From Clostridia bacterium (GTDB lineage Bacteria > Bacillota_E > RBS10-35 > JAJYVN01): DNA of 6,702 nt. The translations under genes and the position numbers were made by a program. The notes below the pieces were generated by a model. That model worked only from the letters and a program-made list of their open reading frames with translations, did not search any database and was not told the origin of the DNA. Shown in pieces: positions 1 through 5,093 of this stretch; positions within the stretch are counted from its first letter, which is position 1, and every line of letters starts with the position of its first letter. Where the stretch lies: contig DAHWHV010000488.1 in the NCBI GenBank assembly GCA_027335545.1, forward strand, positions 1 to 6,702. Direction: 5' to 3'.

Positions 1-46
1 CCCGGGCCGGCGCGCGACCGCCCGCCCGGAGGGGCCGCCGGGCAGG

Positions 47-71
47 GGCGGTGAGGGCGGCCCTCACCGCC
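47..71 (-). terminator. 11-bp hairpin over the stop codon of the AKR remnant
   Basis: A perfect inverted repeat has 11-bp arms (47-57 and 61-71) around a 3-nt loop. The stop codon of the aldo/keto reductase remnant (TGA, 64-66 on the minus strand) lies inside the 5' arm. No T-tract follows on the minus strand, so it is not a classical intrinsic terminator; it may be a U-less terminator or an mRNA 3'-end stabiliser. The structure is seen directly; the role is inferred. Confidence 0.5.
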
Positions 72-453
72 TGGCCGGGCCCGCGTCGCGCTCCCGGGGC
101 AGGGCATACCAGACATCCTCACGCGCCCGCAACTCCTCGGCCTCCAGGCGCGGGCTCACTCCAGCCAGGCTCTCCTGCAGCTGCTGGGGACGACTCGCGC
201 CGACGATCGCCGCACTGATCCCCGGCTGGGCCAGCACCCAGGCCAGCGCCACCTGCACGAGCGAGCGGCCGCGGGGAGCCAGGAAGCGCGCCAGTCCGTC
301 GACGGCGCCCAGCACCGGGTCGCTCCAGGGGCGGCGCCGGTACAGCTCACCGCTGTGCGGCAGCGTGAAGCGCGTGCCCTCCTGCGGGGCCGCGGCGCCG
401 CGGTGGCGACCCGTCACCCGCAGGCCCGTCCGCCCCAGGTTGCGAATCTCCAA
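64..453 (-). pseudogene. Aldo/keto reductase remnant with large in-frame internal deletion
   Basis: The 129-residue reading frame starts at TTG 453, seven bases after a strong GGGAGGG site. Residues 1-14 (LEIRNLGRTGLRVT) are a textbook N-terminus of an NADPH-dependent aldo/keto reductase. From about residue 15 the protein reads directly into the late part of the fold: TGRHRG, a YRRRPW segment (38-43), the helix RSLVQVALAWVLAQPG (63-78), and the cofactor-binding IVGASRPQQLQESL stretch (83-96). Intact relatives are about 310-330 residues. Roughly 200 residues are therefore missing, including the family's Asp, Tyr, Lys and His catalytic residues and most of the barrel. No stop or frameshift is visible. 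The break falls between two similar segments of the family ('GLRVS' near the N-terminus and 'GLLTGR' late in the fold), so deletion between short homologies is a plausible cause. It cannot be catalytic as an AKR. An assembly collapse is the main alternative. Confidence 0.8.
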
Positions 454-460
454 GCGGCAT

Positions 461-467
461 CCCTCCC
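461..467 (-). promoter_or_regulatory. Ribosome-binding site deciding the TTG start of the AKR remnant
   Basis: GGGAGGG on the minus strand lies seven bases before TTG 453. The upstream in-frame ATG at 540 has no family-like sequence after it, so the TTG is preferred; the first residues after the TTG match the AKR N-terminus. Confidence 0.6.
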
Positions 468-599
468 GCGCGTGGATTCTCCGCGCCCCGTCCGGGCCCT
501 GGCCCACGGGGCACCAGCCCGCCGGCCCCCACAGGCCCACCGTCCCCCCGACGCCGCCACCCGCGTGCCCAGGGGATCAGGTCTGGTAGGCTCCCCACC

Positions 600-604
600 G
601 GAGG
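600..604 (+). promoter_or_regulatory. Ribosome-binding site deciding the TTG start of the DUF92 gene
   Basis: GGAGG lies eight bases before TTG 613. It overlaps the competing in-frame GTG at 604, which is therefore a poor start. The 145 bases between this site and the divergent AKR remnant start hold no other recognisable gene, and no convincing -35/-10 pair was seen. Confidence 0.6.
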
Positions 605-612
605 TGCGCGCG

Positions 613-1338
613 TTGCCGCTACGCTTCGCCGTCGCCCTGGCCGGGGCCGCCCTGGTCGCCCTGGCCTGCCGGAGGCTGCGCCTCCTGGGCGCCGGCGGGG
701 CCTGGGCGGCCTCCGTCGTCGGCGTGGCCGTCTTCGGCTTCACCGGTTGGCCCGGAACCCTGCCGCTCCTGGTGTTCTTCGCGACCTCCTCCCTGCTGGG
801 TAGGCTCCCCGGCCGCGCCCCCCATGGGCCGCGGAGCGGCCGGCAGGTGCTCGCCAACGGCGGCGTGGCCGCCCTGGCCGCCGCCCTGGCCGCCGCCGGC
901 CATCCGTGGGCGCTGGGGGCCCTGGGCGGCTCCCTCGCCGCCGCCAATGCGGACACGTGGGCCACGGAGGTGGGCACGCGTTGGGGCGGGGTCCCGAGGA
1001 CCCTGGCGCTGGGGGCCCCACTGGCCCCCGGTGCCTCCGGGGGGATGACCCCCCTGGGCAGCGCGGCGGGGCTGGCGGGGGCCGCCCTGATCGCGCTGGT
1101 GGCCGGGGCCTGGTCCCCCCTGGTGGCCGGGGCCGTGGGCCTGATCGGGGACAGCGTCCTCGGGGCCTTCGGGCAGGCCGTCTACCGCTGCCCCACCTGC
1201 GGGGCGCGCCTGGAGACGCGCGGACACGGCTGCGGGCAGCCCGGCGTGCTGGTCCGGGGGCTCCCCTGGTTGGACAACGACGGGGTCAATCTGGCGGCGA
1301 CGGCCCTCGGGGCCGCGGTCGGCGCCCTGCTGCGCTGA
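613..1338 (+). CDS. DUF92/TMEM19-family integral membrane protein
   Basis: This 241-residue hydrophobic protein has several predicted membrane segments (about 4-20, 31-45, 47-62, 83-112, 153-185 and 225-240). Family motifs appear in order: GRQVLANGG (77-84), ANADTWATEVG (111-121), GG-x-TPLGSAAG (143-153), GLIGDSVLGAFGQ (176-188) and WLDNDGVNL (219-227). A CPTCG motif with a further cysteine (Cys193, Cys196, Cys207) sits in a polar loop before the last motif and may bind metal or a disulfide partner. The family includes eukaryotic TMEM19 and the plant/cyanobacterial VTE6-type phytyl-phosphate kinase, so a CTP-dependent kinase of an isoprenoid phosphate in the membrane is the best guess; the substrate here is unknown. 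TTG 613 is chosen for its well-spaced GGAGG; upstream in-frame sequence lacks family character. The gene diverges from the AKR remnant and converges with the HD gene. Family assignment is secure; function is not. Confidence 0.88.
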   Translation: MPLRFAVALAGAALVALACRRLRLLGAGGAWAASVVGVAVFGFTGWPGTLPLLVFFATSSLLGRLPGRAPHGPRSGRQVLANGGVAALAAALAAAGHPWALGALGGSLAAANADTWATEVGTRWGGVPRTLALGAPLAPGASGGMTPLGSAAGLAGAALIALVAGAWSPLVAGAVGLIGDSVLGAFGQAVYRCPTCGARLETRGHGCGQPGVLVRGLPWLDNDGVNLAATALGAAVGALLR

Positions 1339-1353
1339 GGCCCGGGCCTCAGC
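1334..1353. terminator. 20-bp perfect palindrome across the DUF92 stop codon
   Basis: The arms GCTGAGGC and GCCTCAGC flank CCGG, giving a perfect 20-bp palindrome that contains the TGA stop at 1336-1338. As RNA it can form an 8-bp stem with a 4-nt loop on either strand, so it could separate the convergent DUF92 and HD genes. No U tract follows. A smaller GCCCC-GGC-GGGGC hairpin follows at 1368-1380. A dimeric protein site is the alternative reading. Confidence 0.45.
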
Positions 1354-1410
1354 CCCCCGGCGGCCGCGCCCCGGCGGGGCCGGCCAGCAGGGCCTCCCGG
1401 GCCCGGGCAA

Positions 1411-1423
1411 GGCTCGCCGAGCC
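1411..1423 (-). terminator. Small hairpin just after the HD gene stop
   Basis: GGCTC-GCC-GAGCC forms a 5-bp stem with a 3-nt loop, starting five bases downstream of the HD-gene stop codon (1429-1431, minus strand). It is weak and lacks a U tract, so its assignment as a terminator is tentative. Confidence 0.25.
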
Positions 1424-1428
1424 GGCCG

Positions 1429-2073
1429 CTAGGCCTGCCCCTCCGCCTCGGCCGCCAAGCGTGCCAGGAACGCGTCCAAGAAGGCGTGCCGGCCAGCCGC
1501 GAGGTCGCGCGCAGCCTGGGTGTGCAGGGTGCCGGCCAGCCGCAGGAGCTTGTCGTGGAAGTGTGCGACCGTCTCCCCCGGGGCCTCGCCGCCCAGGCCC
1601 GGGGCCGGCAGGCCCGGGGAACGGCCGTGCGCCCCACCGTAGGCGAAGGCGCGGGCGATGCCCACCGCGCCGATCGCGTCGAGCCGATCGGCGTCCTGCA
1701 CCACGCGCCCGGCGGCGGTGGCGGGGGTCCGGCCGCCGCTCCAGGAGAGGTCGGCGACCGCCGCGCAGACCTCCTCGATCAAGGCCCCCGGAGCCTCCCC
1801 GGCCTCCAACCAGGCGCGGGCGGTGGCCGCCCCGCGCGCGGCGTGTCCGGCCCGCCCGGAGCGGCTCTCCACGTCGTGCAGCAGCGCGACGAGCTCGACC
1901 GTCTCGCGCGGAGCGCCGTCCACCGCGGCCAAGCGGAGGGCCAGGTGGCGCACGCGCAGGACGTGGGCCCAGTCGTGCCCCGAGGCGTCCCCCGCCAGGG
2001 CCCGCCGCACCCGGGGCAGCAGGGCCAGCGCCCGTTCGCCCCAGGGCAGGCCCGTCTCCTCCGCGGCGGCCAC
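1429..2073 (-). CDS. HD-domain phosphohydrolase, YedJ/YpgQ type
   Basis: From GTG 2073 the product is 214 residues, matching the usual 200-230 of this family. The metal-binding HD signature is complete: GHDWAHVLRV (32-41, His37 as the likely first ligand), LLHDVE (64-69, His66-Asp67) and VVQDADRLDAIG (124-135, Asp127). The C-terminal FHDKLLRLAGTLHTQAARD and the RHAFLDAFLARL helix are typical of YedJ/YpgQ proteins. The B. subtilis member is reported as a metal-dependent nucleotide pyrophosphohydrolase, so a soluble phosphohydrolase acting on nucleotides is likely; the substrate is not determinable here. The start is uncertain: in-frame GTG codons also occur at 2082, 2097 and 2109, and 2109 could be the start of a leaderless mRNA. 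The gene lies downstream of the sigma factor on the same strand, but a 363-bp repeat-rich gap separates them, so co-transcription is doubtful. Confidence 0.85.
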   Translation of the reverse strand: MAAAEETGLPWGERALALLPRVRRALAGDASGHDWAHVLRVRHLALRLAAVDGAPRETVELVALLHDVESRSGRAGHAARGAATARAWLEAGEAPGALIEEVCAAVADLSWSGGRTPATAAGRVVQDADRLDAIGAVGIARAFAYGGAHGRSPGLPAPGLGGEAPGETVAHFHDKLLRLAGTLHTQAARDLAAGRHAFLDAFLARLAAEAEGQA

Positions 2074-2115
2074 CCGCCCCACCCCCCGGCACCCCACCTC
2101 GGGGCACACCGGCGG

Positions 2116-2121
2116 AGTATA
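2116..2121 (-). promoter_or_regulatory. Candidate -10 box (TATACT) for the HD gene
   Basis: TATACT on the minus strand is a near-perfect sigma-70 -10 hexamer and stands out as AT-rich in this very GC-rich gap. Only six bases separate it from an in-frame GTG at 2109, so transcription would start at or beside that codon, as in leaderless mRNAs. No convincing -35 element lies 16-18 bases upstream. Confidence 0.4.
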
Positions 2122-2132
2122 CCGGAAGGTGC

Positions 2133-2158
2133 GGGGCGCGGGCGCCCGAGCCGCGCGG
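2133..2158. repeat. 26-bp direct repeat, copy 1
   Basis: This segment is identical over 26 bases to 2201-2226. It begins GGGGCGCGGG and contains the perfect 10-bp palindrome CGGGCGCCCG at 2139-2148. It lies just upstream of the candidate HD-gene promoter, which would suit a paired operator; a chance GC-rich duplication is the alternative. Confidence 0.75.
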
Positions 2159-2200
2159 GCACCGGGGCCCACCGGACGCACGAGGCGTTTCCGCCGTGGT

Positions 2201-2226
2201 GGGGCGCGGGCGCCCGAGCCGCGCGG
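2201..2226. repeat. 26-bp direct repeat, copy 2
   Basis: Second exact copy, starting 68 bases downstream of the first, with the 10-bp palindrome at 2207-2216. The two copies and the 50-bp array fill most of the gap between the HD gene and the sigma factor. Confidence 0.75.
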
Positions 2227-2290
2227 CGGCCCGTGGAATCGAGCCGGGGTGGCCTTCCCACCGGTCCGAGGGCCTGCGGCGCCGGATCGG

Positions 2291-2490
2291 TCCAGGTGGT
2301 CGTCAAGCTGGAACTGGACCGCCGAGAAGCGGCTGATCGGTCCAGGTGGTCGTCAAGCTGGAACTGGACCGCCGAGAAGCGGCCGATCAGTCCAGGTGGT
2401 CGTCAAGCTGGAACTGGACCGCCGAGAAGCGGCCGATCAGTCCAGGTGGTCGTCAAGGTGGAGTTGGACCGCCGAGAAGCGGAGCTTGCG
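2291..2490. repeat. Four 50-bp tandem repeats of the sigma-factor 3' end
   Basis: Four head-to-tail 50-bp units occupy 2291-2340, 2341-2390, 2391-2440 and 2441-2490. The last lies in the sigma-factor gene and encodes its final residues up to the stop. Units 2 and 3 are identical; unit 1 differs at two positions. The coding unit differs from them at three positions in its first 43 bases and diverges over its last bases. Read in the gene's frame, the extra units encode RFSAVQFQLDDHLD, nearly the genuine tail RFSAVQLHLDDHLD. The arms CGGTCCAG and CTGGACCG, 18 bases apart, are perfectly complementary in units 1 and 2 and less so in units 3 and 4, so each unit could fold in RNA. There are no spacers, so this is not a CRISPR array. 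It probably arose by tandem duplication of the gene end and lies in the 3'-untranslated region of the sigma mRNA. Confidence 0.93.
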
Positions 2491-3345
2491 CAGGGCGGCG
2501 GCCTCGATCTGGCGGGCCCGCTCGTGGGAGATGCCCAGGCGCCGGCCGATCTCCTTGAGCGTGCAGTCCCGCTGACCGTCCAGTCCGAAGCGCAGGCGGA
2601 TGACGGCGGCCTCGCGCTCCGGCAGGGCGGCCAGGGCCATCCGCACCTGTTGCCGCAGCACGGCCCGCGCGGCCCCTTCGGCGGGGGGTTCCCCCGCGAG
2701 GTCCGCCACGAAGTCGCCGGTGACCGCCTCCGCGCCGCCGTCCAGGGGGGCGTCCAGGCTGACCACCTCGCGCGGCACCTGGGCGGCCCGGCGGAGCAGG
2801 CTCGCCGGCAGGTGCAGGCTCGAGGCCAGTTGCGCGTCATTGGGCCAGTGACCCAACGACTGAAACAACTCCCAGCGCACCCGCCGGACCTGGCGCACGG
2901 CCTGGTCCAGGTGGTCGGGCAGCCGGATGGGCTGGCCTTCGGTGACGGTGGCGCGGGCGACGGCCTGGCGGATCCACCAGGTGGCGTAGGTACTGAACCG
3001 GACCCCGGCGCGGTCGTCGAACTTCTCGCAGGCCCGGAGCAGGCCGAGGTTTCCCGCTTGGATGAGGTCGGCGAGGTCCAGGCCCCGCCCGGTGAAGCGG
3101 GACGCGATGCGCACGACCAGCCGCAGGTTGCGCACGGCAAGCTCCCGCCGCGCCTCCGGGTCCCCCGACCGCCCGCGTCGGGCGAGGGCGACCTCCTCGG
3201 CCGCCGTCAGCAGCGGCTCCCGCCCCACGTCGCGCAGGTAGAGGGCCACCAGATCCGGCCCGCCCGACCAGCCGGGTCCCCCTTCGCCCGTCTGCGGAAA
3301 CCGGGCCGCCGCGGCGGGACTGGCGGCCGCACGGGGAACAGCCAC
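2437..3345 (-). CDS. RpoD-like sigma-70 family RNA polymerase sigma factor
   Basis: From GTG 3345 the product is 302 residues. Region 1.2 (about 31-60, DLVALYLRDVGREPLLTAAE) is followed by region 2 (66-137) with the core-binding signature DLIQAGNLGLLRACEKFD and the -10 reading helix FSTYATWWIRQAVARA. Region 3 (138-215) carries VVSLDAPLDGG, and region 4 (232-290) has LPEREAAVIRLRFGLDG and the -35 helix-turn-helix TLKEIGRRLGISHERARQIEAAALRKLR. This architecture is that of primary or group 2 sigma factors. Region 1.1 is absent and the protein is shorter than most primary sigmas (about 350-400), so an alternative sigma of group 2 is possible. GTG 3345 has GGAG six bases upstream; ATG 3486 (349 residues) is the main alternative but adds only low-complexity Arg/Gly/Ala/Val sequence. 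The C-terminal codons belong to the 50-bp tandem array, and the stop is at 2437-2439. It diverges from the pilin gene across a structured gap. Confidence 0.9.
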   Translation of the reverse strand: MAVPRAAASPAAAARFPQTGEGGPGWSGGPDLVALYLRDVGREPLLTAAEEVALARRGRSGDPEARRELAVRNLRLVVRIASRFTGRGLDLADLIQAGNLGLLRACEKFDDRAGVRFSTYATWWIRQAVARATVTEGQPIRLPDHLDQAVRQVRRVRWELFQSLGHWPNDAQLASSLHLPASLLRRAAQVPREVVSLDAPLDGGAEAVTGDFVADLAGEPPAEGAARAVLRQQVRMALAALPEREAAVIRLRFGLDGQRDCTLKEIGRRLGISHERARQIEAAALRKLRFSAVQLHLDDHLD

Positions 3346-3351
3346 CGCGGG

Positions 3352-3355
3352 CTCC
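3352..3355 (-). promoter_or_regulatory. Ribosome-binding site favouring the GTG start of the sigma factor
   Basis: GGAG on the minus strand lies six bases before GTG 3345. The competing ATG at 3486 is preceded only by a run of G two bases away. The choice is moderate, not firm. Confidence 0.4.
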
Positions 3356-3509
3356 GCTCGCACGCCGCCATGCGCCTCCAGGGGGCGACCCCGCACGCGC
3401 CGGACGCGCACCGCCCCGTCCCGCCCCGCGACGGGGACGACGGGGGTCGCGGTGCCGGCGCCTCCCCCCCTGCTCCGCGACACCATGGCCCCCCCAAACG
3501 GGCCTGCCA

Positions 3510-3536
3510 GGCCGCACCGCCGCGGGCGGTGCGGCC
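3510..3536. other. 12-bp perfect stem with 3-nt loop in the sigma/pilin gap
   Basis: Arms 3510-3521 and 3525-3536 are perfectly complementary around a 3-nt loop. On the minus strand it would sit in the leader of the sigma factor; on the plus strand a TCTTTT run begins 11 bases after it, too far for a normal intrinsic terminator. A 5-bp hairpin at 3501-3513 overlaps and competes with its left arm. The gap 3346-3919 (574 bases) holds no supportable gene; its content is this and the other stem-loops listed here. Confidence 0.6.
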
Positions 3537-3623
3537 CCGGCCCCGGTCTTTTCGCAACGGCTGTGTCGGCGAGGCACCGCGGGCGCGCGGCGTCGCGGGC
3601 GCCTGAAGCCTCGGGCCCCGTGA

Positions 3624-3736
3624 CGTCGGCTCCCGGGGGGCATCCCCCGCGCCGACGGGGGCGACCCTGGGCGGGGCGGGCCGCCGCTCCCGGGGCGCGC
3701 CCGGGAGGAGGCCGACGCCGACGGACGGCGTCGGCC
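3624..3736. other. Run of three consecutive stem-loops upstream of the pilin gene
   Basis: Three inverted repeats follow each other. The first has a 7-bp outer stem (CGTCGGC 3624-3630 with GCCGACG 3651-3657) enclosing a GGGGG/CCCCC stem with a CAT loop. The second has CTCCCGGG (3687-3694) pairing with CCCGGGAG (3700-3707). The third is a perfect 11-bp stem (3710-3720 with 3726-3736) around a 5-nt loop. GCCGACG occurs in both the first and third, so alternative pairings exist. A structured leader or a small RNA is possible; strand is unknown. Confidence 0.5.
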
Positions 3737-3812
3737 GGGGACGGGCCGCAGCCGCGCGCTACGGCTGCCGCACCCCTACTGCCTCCCATGCTGCCGGAGG
3801 GCGGTCGTGACG

Positions 3813-3836
3813 GGCAGTCGGGAGTTTCCCGATGCC
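3813..3836 (+). promoter_or_regulatory. Stem-loop in the pilin leader
   Basis: TCGGGA (3818-3823) pairs with TCCCGA (3827-3832) around GTT, extended by a G-U pair and GGC/GCC across one bulged A. It lies about 85 bases before the pilin start and would be part of its 5' leader if transcription begins upstream. Its GGCAG arm could alternatively pair with CTGCC at 3791-3795. Confidence 0.35.
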
Positions 3837-3856
3837 GACCGGAGACCCTGGACAGC

Positions 3857-3913
3857 GGGGCGCTCTGGCACCTCACAAAAGGGGCGCCCCCCACCGATAC
3901 GGTGCGGGGGGCG
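3857..3913 (+). promoter_or_regulatory. Mutually exclusive hairpins over the pilin ribosome-binding region
   Basis: CCCCC-CACCG (3887-3891 and 3892-3896) can pair with CGGTG and GGGGG (3900-3904 and 3906-3910) around an ATA loop with a single bulged C, giving about 10 bp. This traps the G-rich stretch that must serve as Shine-Dalgarno, seven to nine bases before ATG 3920. GGGGCGC at 3857-3863 can instead pair with GCGCCCC at 3884-3890, which uses the same left arm and would free the ribosome site. This is the layout of a translational switch, but no known riboswitch consensus was recognised and no ligand can be proposed. Confidence 0.4.
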
Positions 3914-3919
3914 AGGCAC

Positions 3920-4090
3920 ATGGCGCCCGTGGTCGGCGACGAGGCGGGACAGGGCCTCGTGGAGTACGTCCTGATCCTGAGCGGCGTCTGCCTGGCGGCC
4001 CTGGTCGCCGTCAGCCTGCTCGGCCTCCGGCTGGACACCGCGTTTGGACACGTGGCCGCCTGTTTCCAGCGCGGGTTCGTCGGTTGCTGA
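3920..4090 (+). CDS. Flp/Fap-type (type IVb) pilin
   Basis: The 56-residue product has the prepilin form of Flp pilins: a short polar leader ending in DEAG (7-10), then QGLVEYVLILSGVCLAALVAVSLLGL as a continuous hydrophobic helix (11-36). Cleavage after Gly10 by a TadV-type prepilin peptidase would put Glu15 at mature position +5 and Tyr16 at +6, the conserved pair needed for pilin assembly. The mature protein would be 46 residues. Cysteines occur at 24, 48 and 56, the last two in a short C-terminal tail, which is uncommon for Flp pilins. ATG 3920 is chosen; GTG 3902 is in frame and would add six residues. The frame is open far upstream, but that stretch is Arg/Pro/Gly-rich shadow sequence. 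No TadA, TadB, CpaB, secretin or peptidase gene is in the window, so assembly genes must lie elsewhere if it is functional. Confidence 0.85.
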   Translation: MAPVVGDEAGQGLVEYVLILSGVCLAALVAVSLLGLRLDTAFGHVAACFQRGFVGC

Positions 4091-4096
4091 GCCGGG

Positions 4097-4142
4097 GCGC
4101 CGCCCGGGGGCACCGCCGGGTCGCCGGGGCGGGCCGCGGCGC
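4097..4142. terminator. Candidate bidirectional hairpin between pilin and AKR
   Basis: GCGCCGC (4097-4103) is complementary to GCGGCGC (4136-4142), and CCCGG (4103-4107) to CCGGG (4116-4120) within it. The element fills the 55-base gap between the pilin stop and the convergent AKR stop, where a bidirectional terminator is expected. There is no U tract and the interior pairing is loose. Confidence 0.3.
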
Positions 4143-4145
4143 GAC

Positions 4146-5093
4146 TCACGCCCGCAGATCGACCCACGCCCACTCCTCCGGCGAGAGGCGCACCTCCAGG
4201 GCGGCGGCGGCATCCTCCAGATGGGCCACGCTCCCCGAGCCGATGATGGGGAAGACGTGGCTGCCCTGCTGCAACACCCAGGCCAGGGCGATCTGGGTCG
4301 GGGGCACGCGGCGGCGCGCACCCAGTTCCAGGACGCGGCGGCGGCGCTCCCAGTTGTCCTCGGCGTCGAAGCGCCGGAAGCGGCGCCGGGCCTCCGGGGA
4401 GTCCGGATCCGCGCGCTCCGAGAAGAAGCCGTGGGCCTGGGAGGTCCAGGCCAGCAGGGGCAGGTGCGTCTCCCGGTACCACTCCAGCGCGGCGGCATCC
4501 CCGGAGACGATGCTGTGCCCCATGTGCGCCGGGTCGCGCGCGAGGGCCAGGGCCAGGTGGGGGCTGCTGGCGGAGAAGCCGCGCAGGCCGTGGGCGGCGG
4601 CATAGGCGTTGGCCTCCGCCAGGCGGGCCGGGCTCCAGTTGGAGCCGCCGAAGGCCGCGATCCTCCCCGCCGCGACCTGTTCGTTGAGGCATTCCAGGAT
4701 GGGCCCGACCGCCGCCGCCGGGTCGTCGCGGTGCAGCAGGTAGAGGTCGACGCAGTCCAACCCCAGCCGCTGCAGGCTCTCTTGCAGCTCACGCACGATC
4801 ACCTCGGGCCGGACGCGCGGGTGCCACTCGGGGTCGGGGTGGGCGCCCTTGGTGATCACCACCACCCCCGCGGGCCGGCCGCGGGCCGCGAGCCACGCGC
4901 CCACCGCCCGCTCGCTGGCGCCGTCGCGCCCGTAGATGTGCGCGGTGTCCAGCGCCGTACCGCCCATGGCCACAAAGGCGTCCAGCAGGGAGTTCACCTG
5001 CTCCTGGCGCTCCGGCGAGAAGCCGCCGCAGCCCAGGACCAGGCGTGAAACCGGCTTGTCGAGGCCGGGGAGCGGGGCGGCGGGAATGGGCAT
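4146..5093 (-). CDS. Aldo/keto reductase, intact
   Basis: This 315-residue NAD(P)H-dependent oxidoreductase has the full AKR barrel. The catalytic tetrad is Asp49, Tyr54 (DTAHIYGRDGASE), Lys82 (VITKGAH) and His121 (DLYLLHRDDP). GGSNW (149-153) contacts nicotinamide, and FPIIGSGSVAHLEDAAAALE near 281-300 is the C-terminal cofactor-binding segment. Substrates in the family are aldehydes, ketones and sugars, interconverted with alcohols; this one is unknown. ATG 5093 follows GGGAGG by seven bases. The gene lies downstream of the Gfo/Idh/MocA gene on the same strand, 330 bases away, and both have the same 11-base leader segment, so common sugar redox metabolism is plausible. It is a different AKR subtype from the remnant at the window start and not its obvious duplicate. 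Confidence 0.93.
   Translation of the reverse strand: MPIPAAPLPGLDKPVSRLVLGCGGFSPERQEQVNSLLDAFVAMGGTALDTAHIYGRDGASERAVGAWLAARGRPAGVVVITKGAHPDPEWHPRVRPEVIVRELQESLQRLGLDCVDLYLLHRDDPAAAVGPILECLNEQVAAGRIAAFGGSNWSPARLAEANAYAAAHGLRGFSASSPHLALALARDPAHMGHSIVSGDAAALEWYRETHLPLLAWTSQAHGFFSERADPDSPEARRRFRRFDAEDNWERRRRVLELGARRRVPPTQIALAWVLQQGSHVFPIIGSGSVAHLEDAAAALEVRLSPEEWAWVDLRA

Noticed and set aside
31..57. G-quadruplex motif (four G3+ tracts)
   Set aside because: The motif is real on the plus strand, but such runs are expected by chance at this G+C; similar runs occur near 5376-5404. No context supports a role.
906..2336. Plus-strand open frame (476 codons) overlapping DUF92 and the HD gene
   Set aside because: Composition is almost only Arg, Pro, Gly and Ala, and it overlaps two well-supported genes in other frames.
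2291..2490. CRISPR array
   Set aside because: The 50-bp units are contiguous with no unique spacers, and the unit is the 3' end of a coding gene.
1486..3606. Long plus-strand open frame (706 codons) over the HD gene, repeats and sigma factor
   Set aside because: It is antisense to two genes with clear family motifs and its translation is low-complexity Arg/Pro/Gly/Ala, typical of shadow frames in very GC-rich DNA.
3780..3919. c-di-GMP (GEMM) riboswitch in the pilin leader
   Set aside because: The conserved core sequences of that family as I know them were not found; only generic competing stems are present.
3452..3919. N-terminal extension of the pilin (212-residue form)
   Set aside because: The upstream part is low-complexity shadow sequence and Flp prepilin leaders are short.
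2437..4692. Very long sigma-factor frame reaching back through the pilin and AKR
   Set aside because: Only the part from about 3345 (or 3486) has sigma-factor sequence; the rest overlaps two real genes and is shadow.
4044..5048. Plus-strand open frame (334 codons) antisense to the intact AKR
   Set aside because: No recognisable domain; the opposite strand encodes a complete AKR with all catalytic residues.
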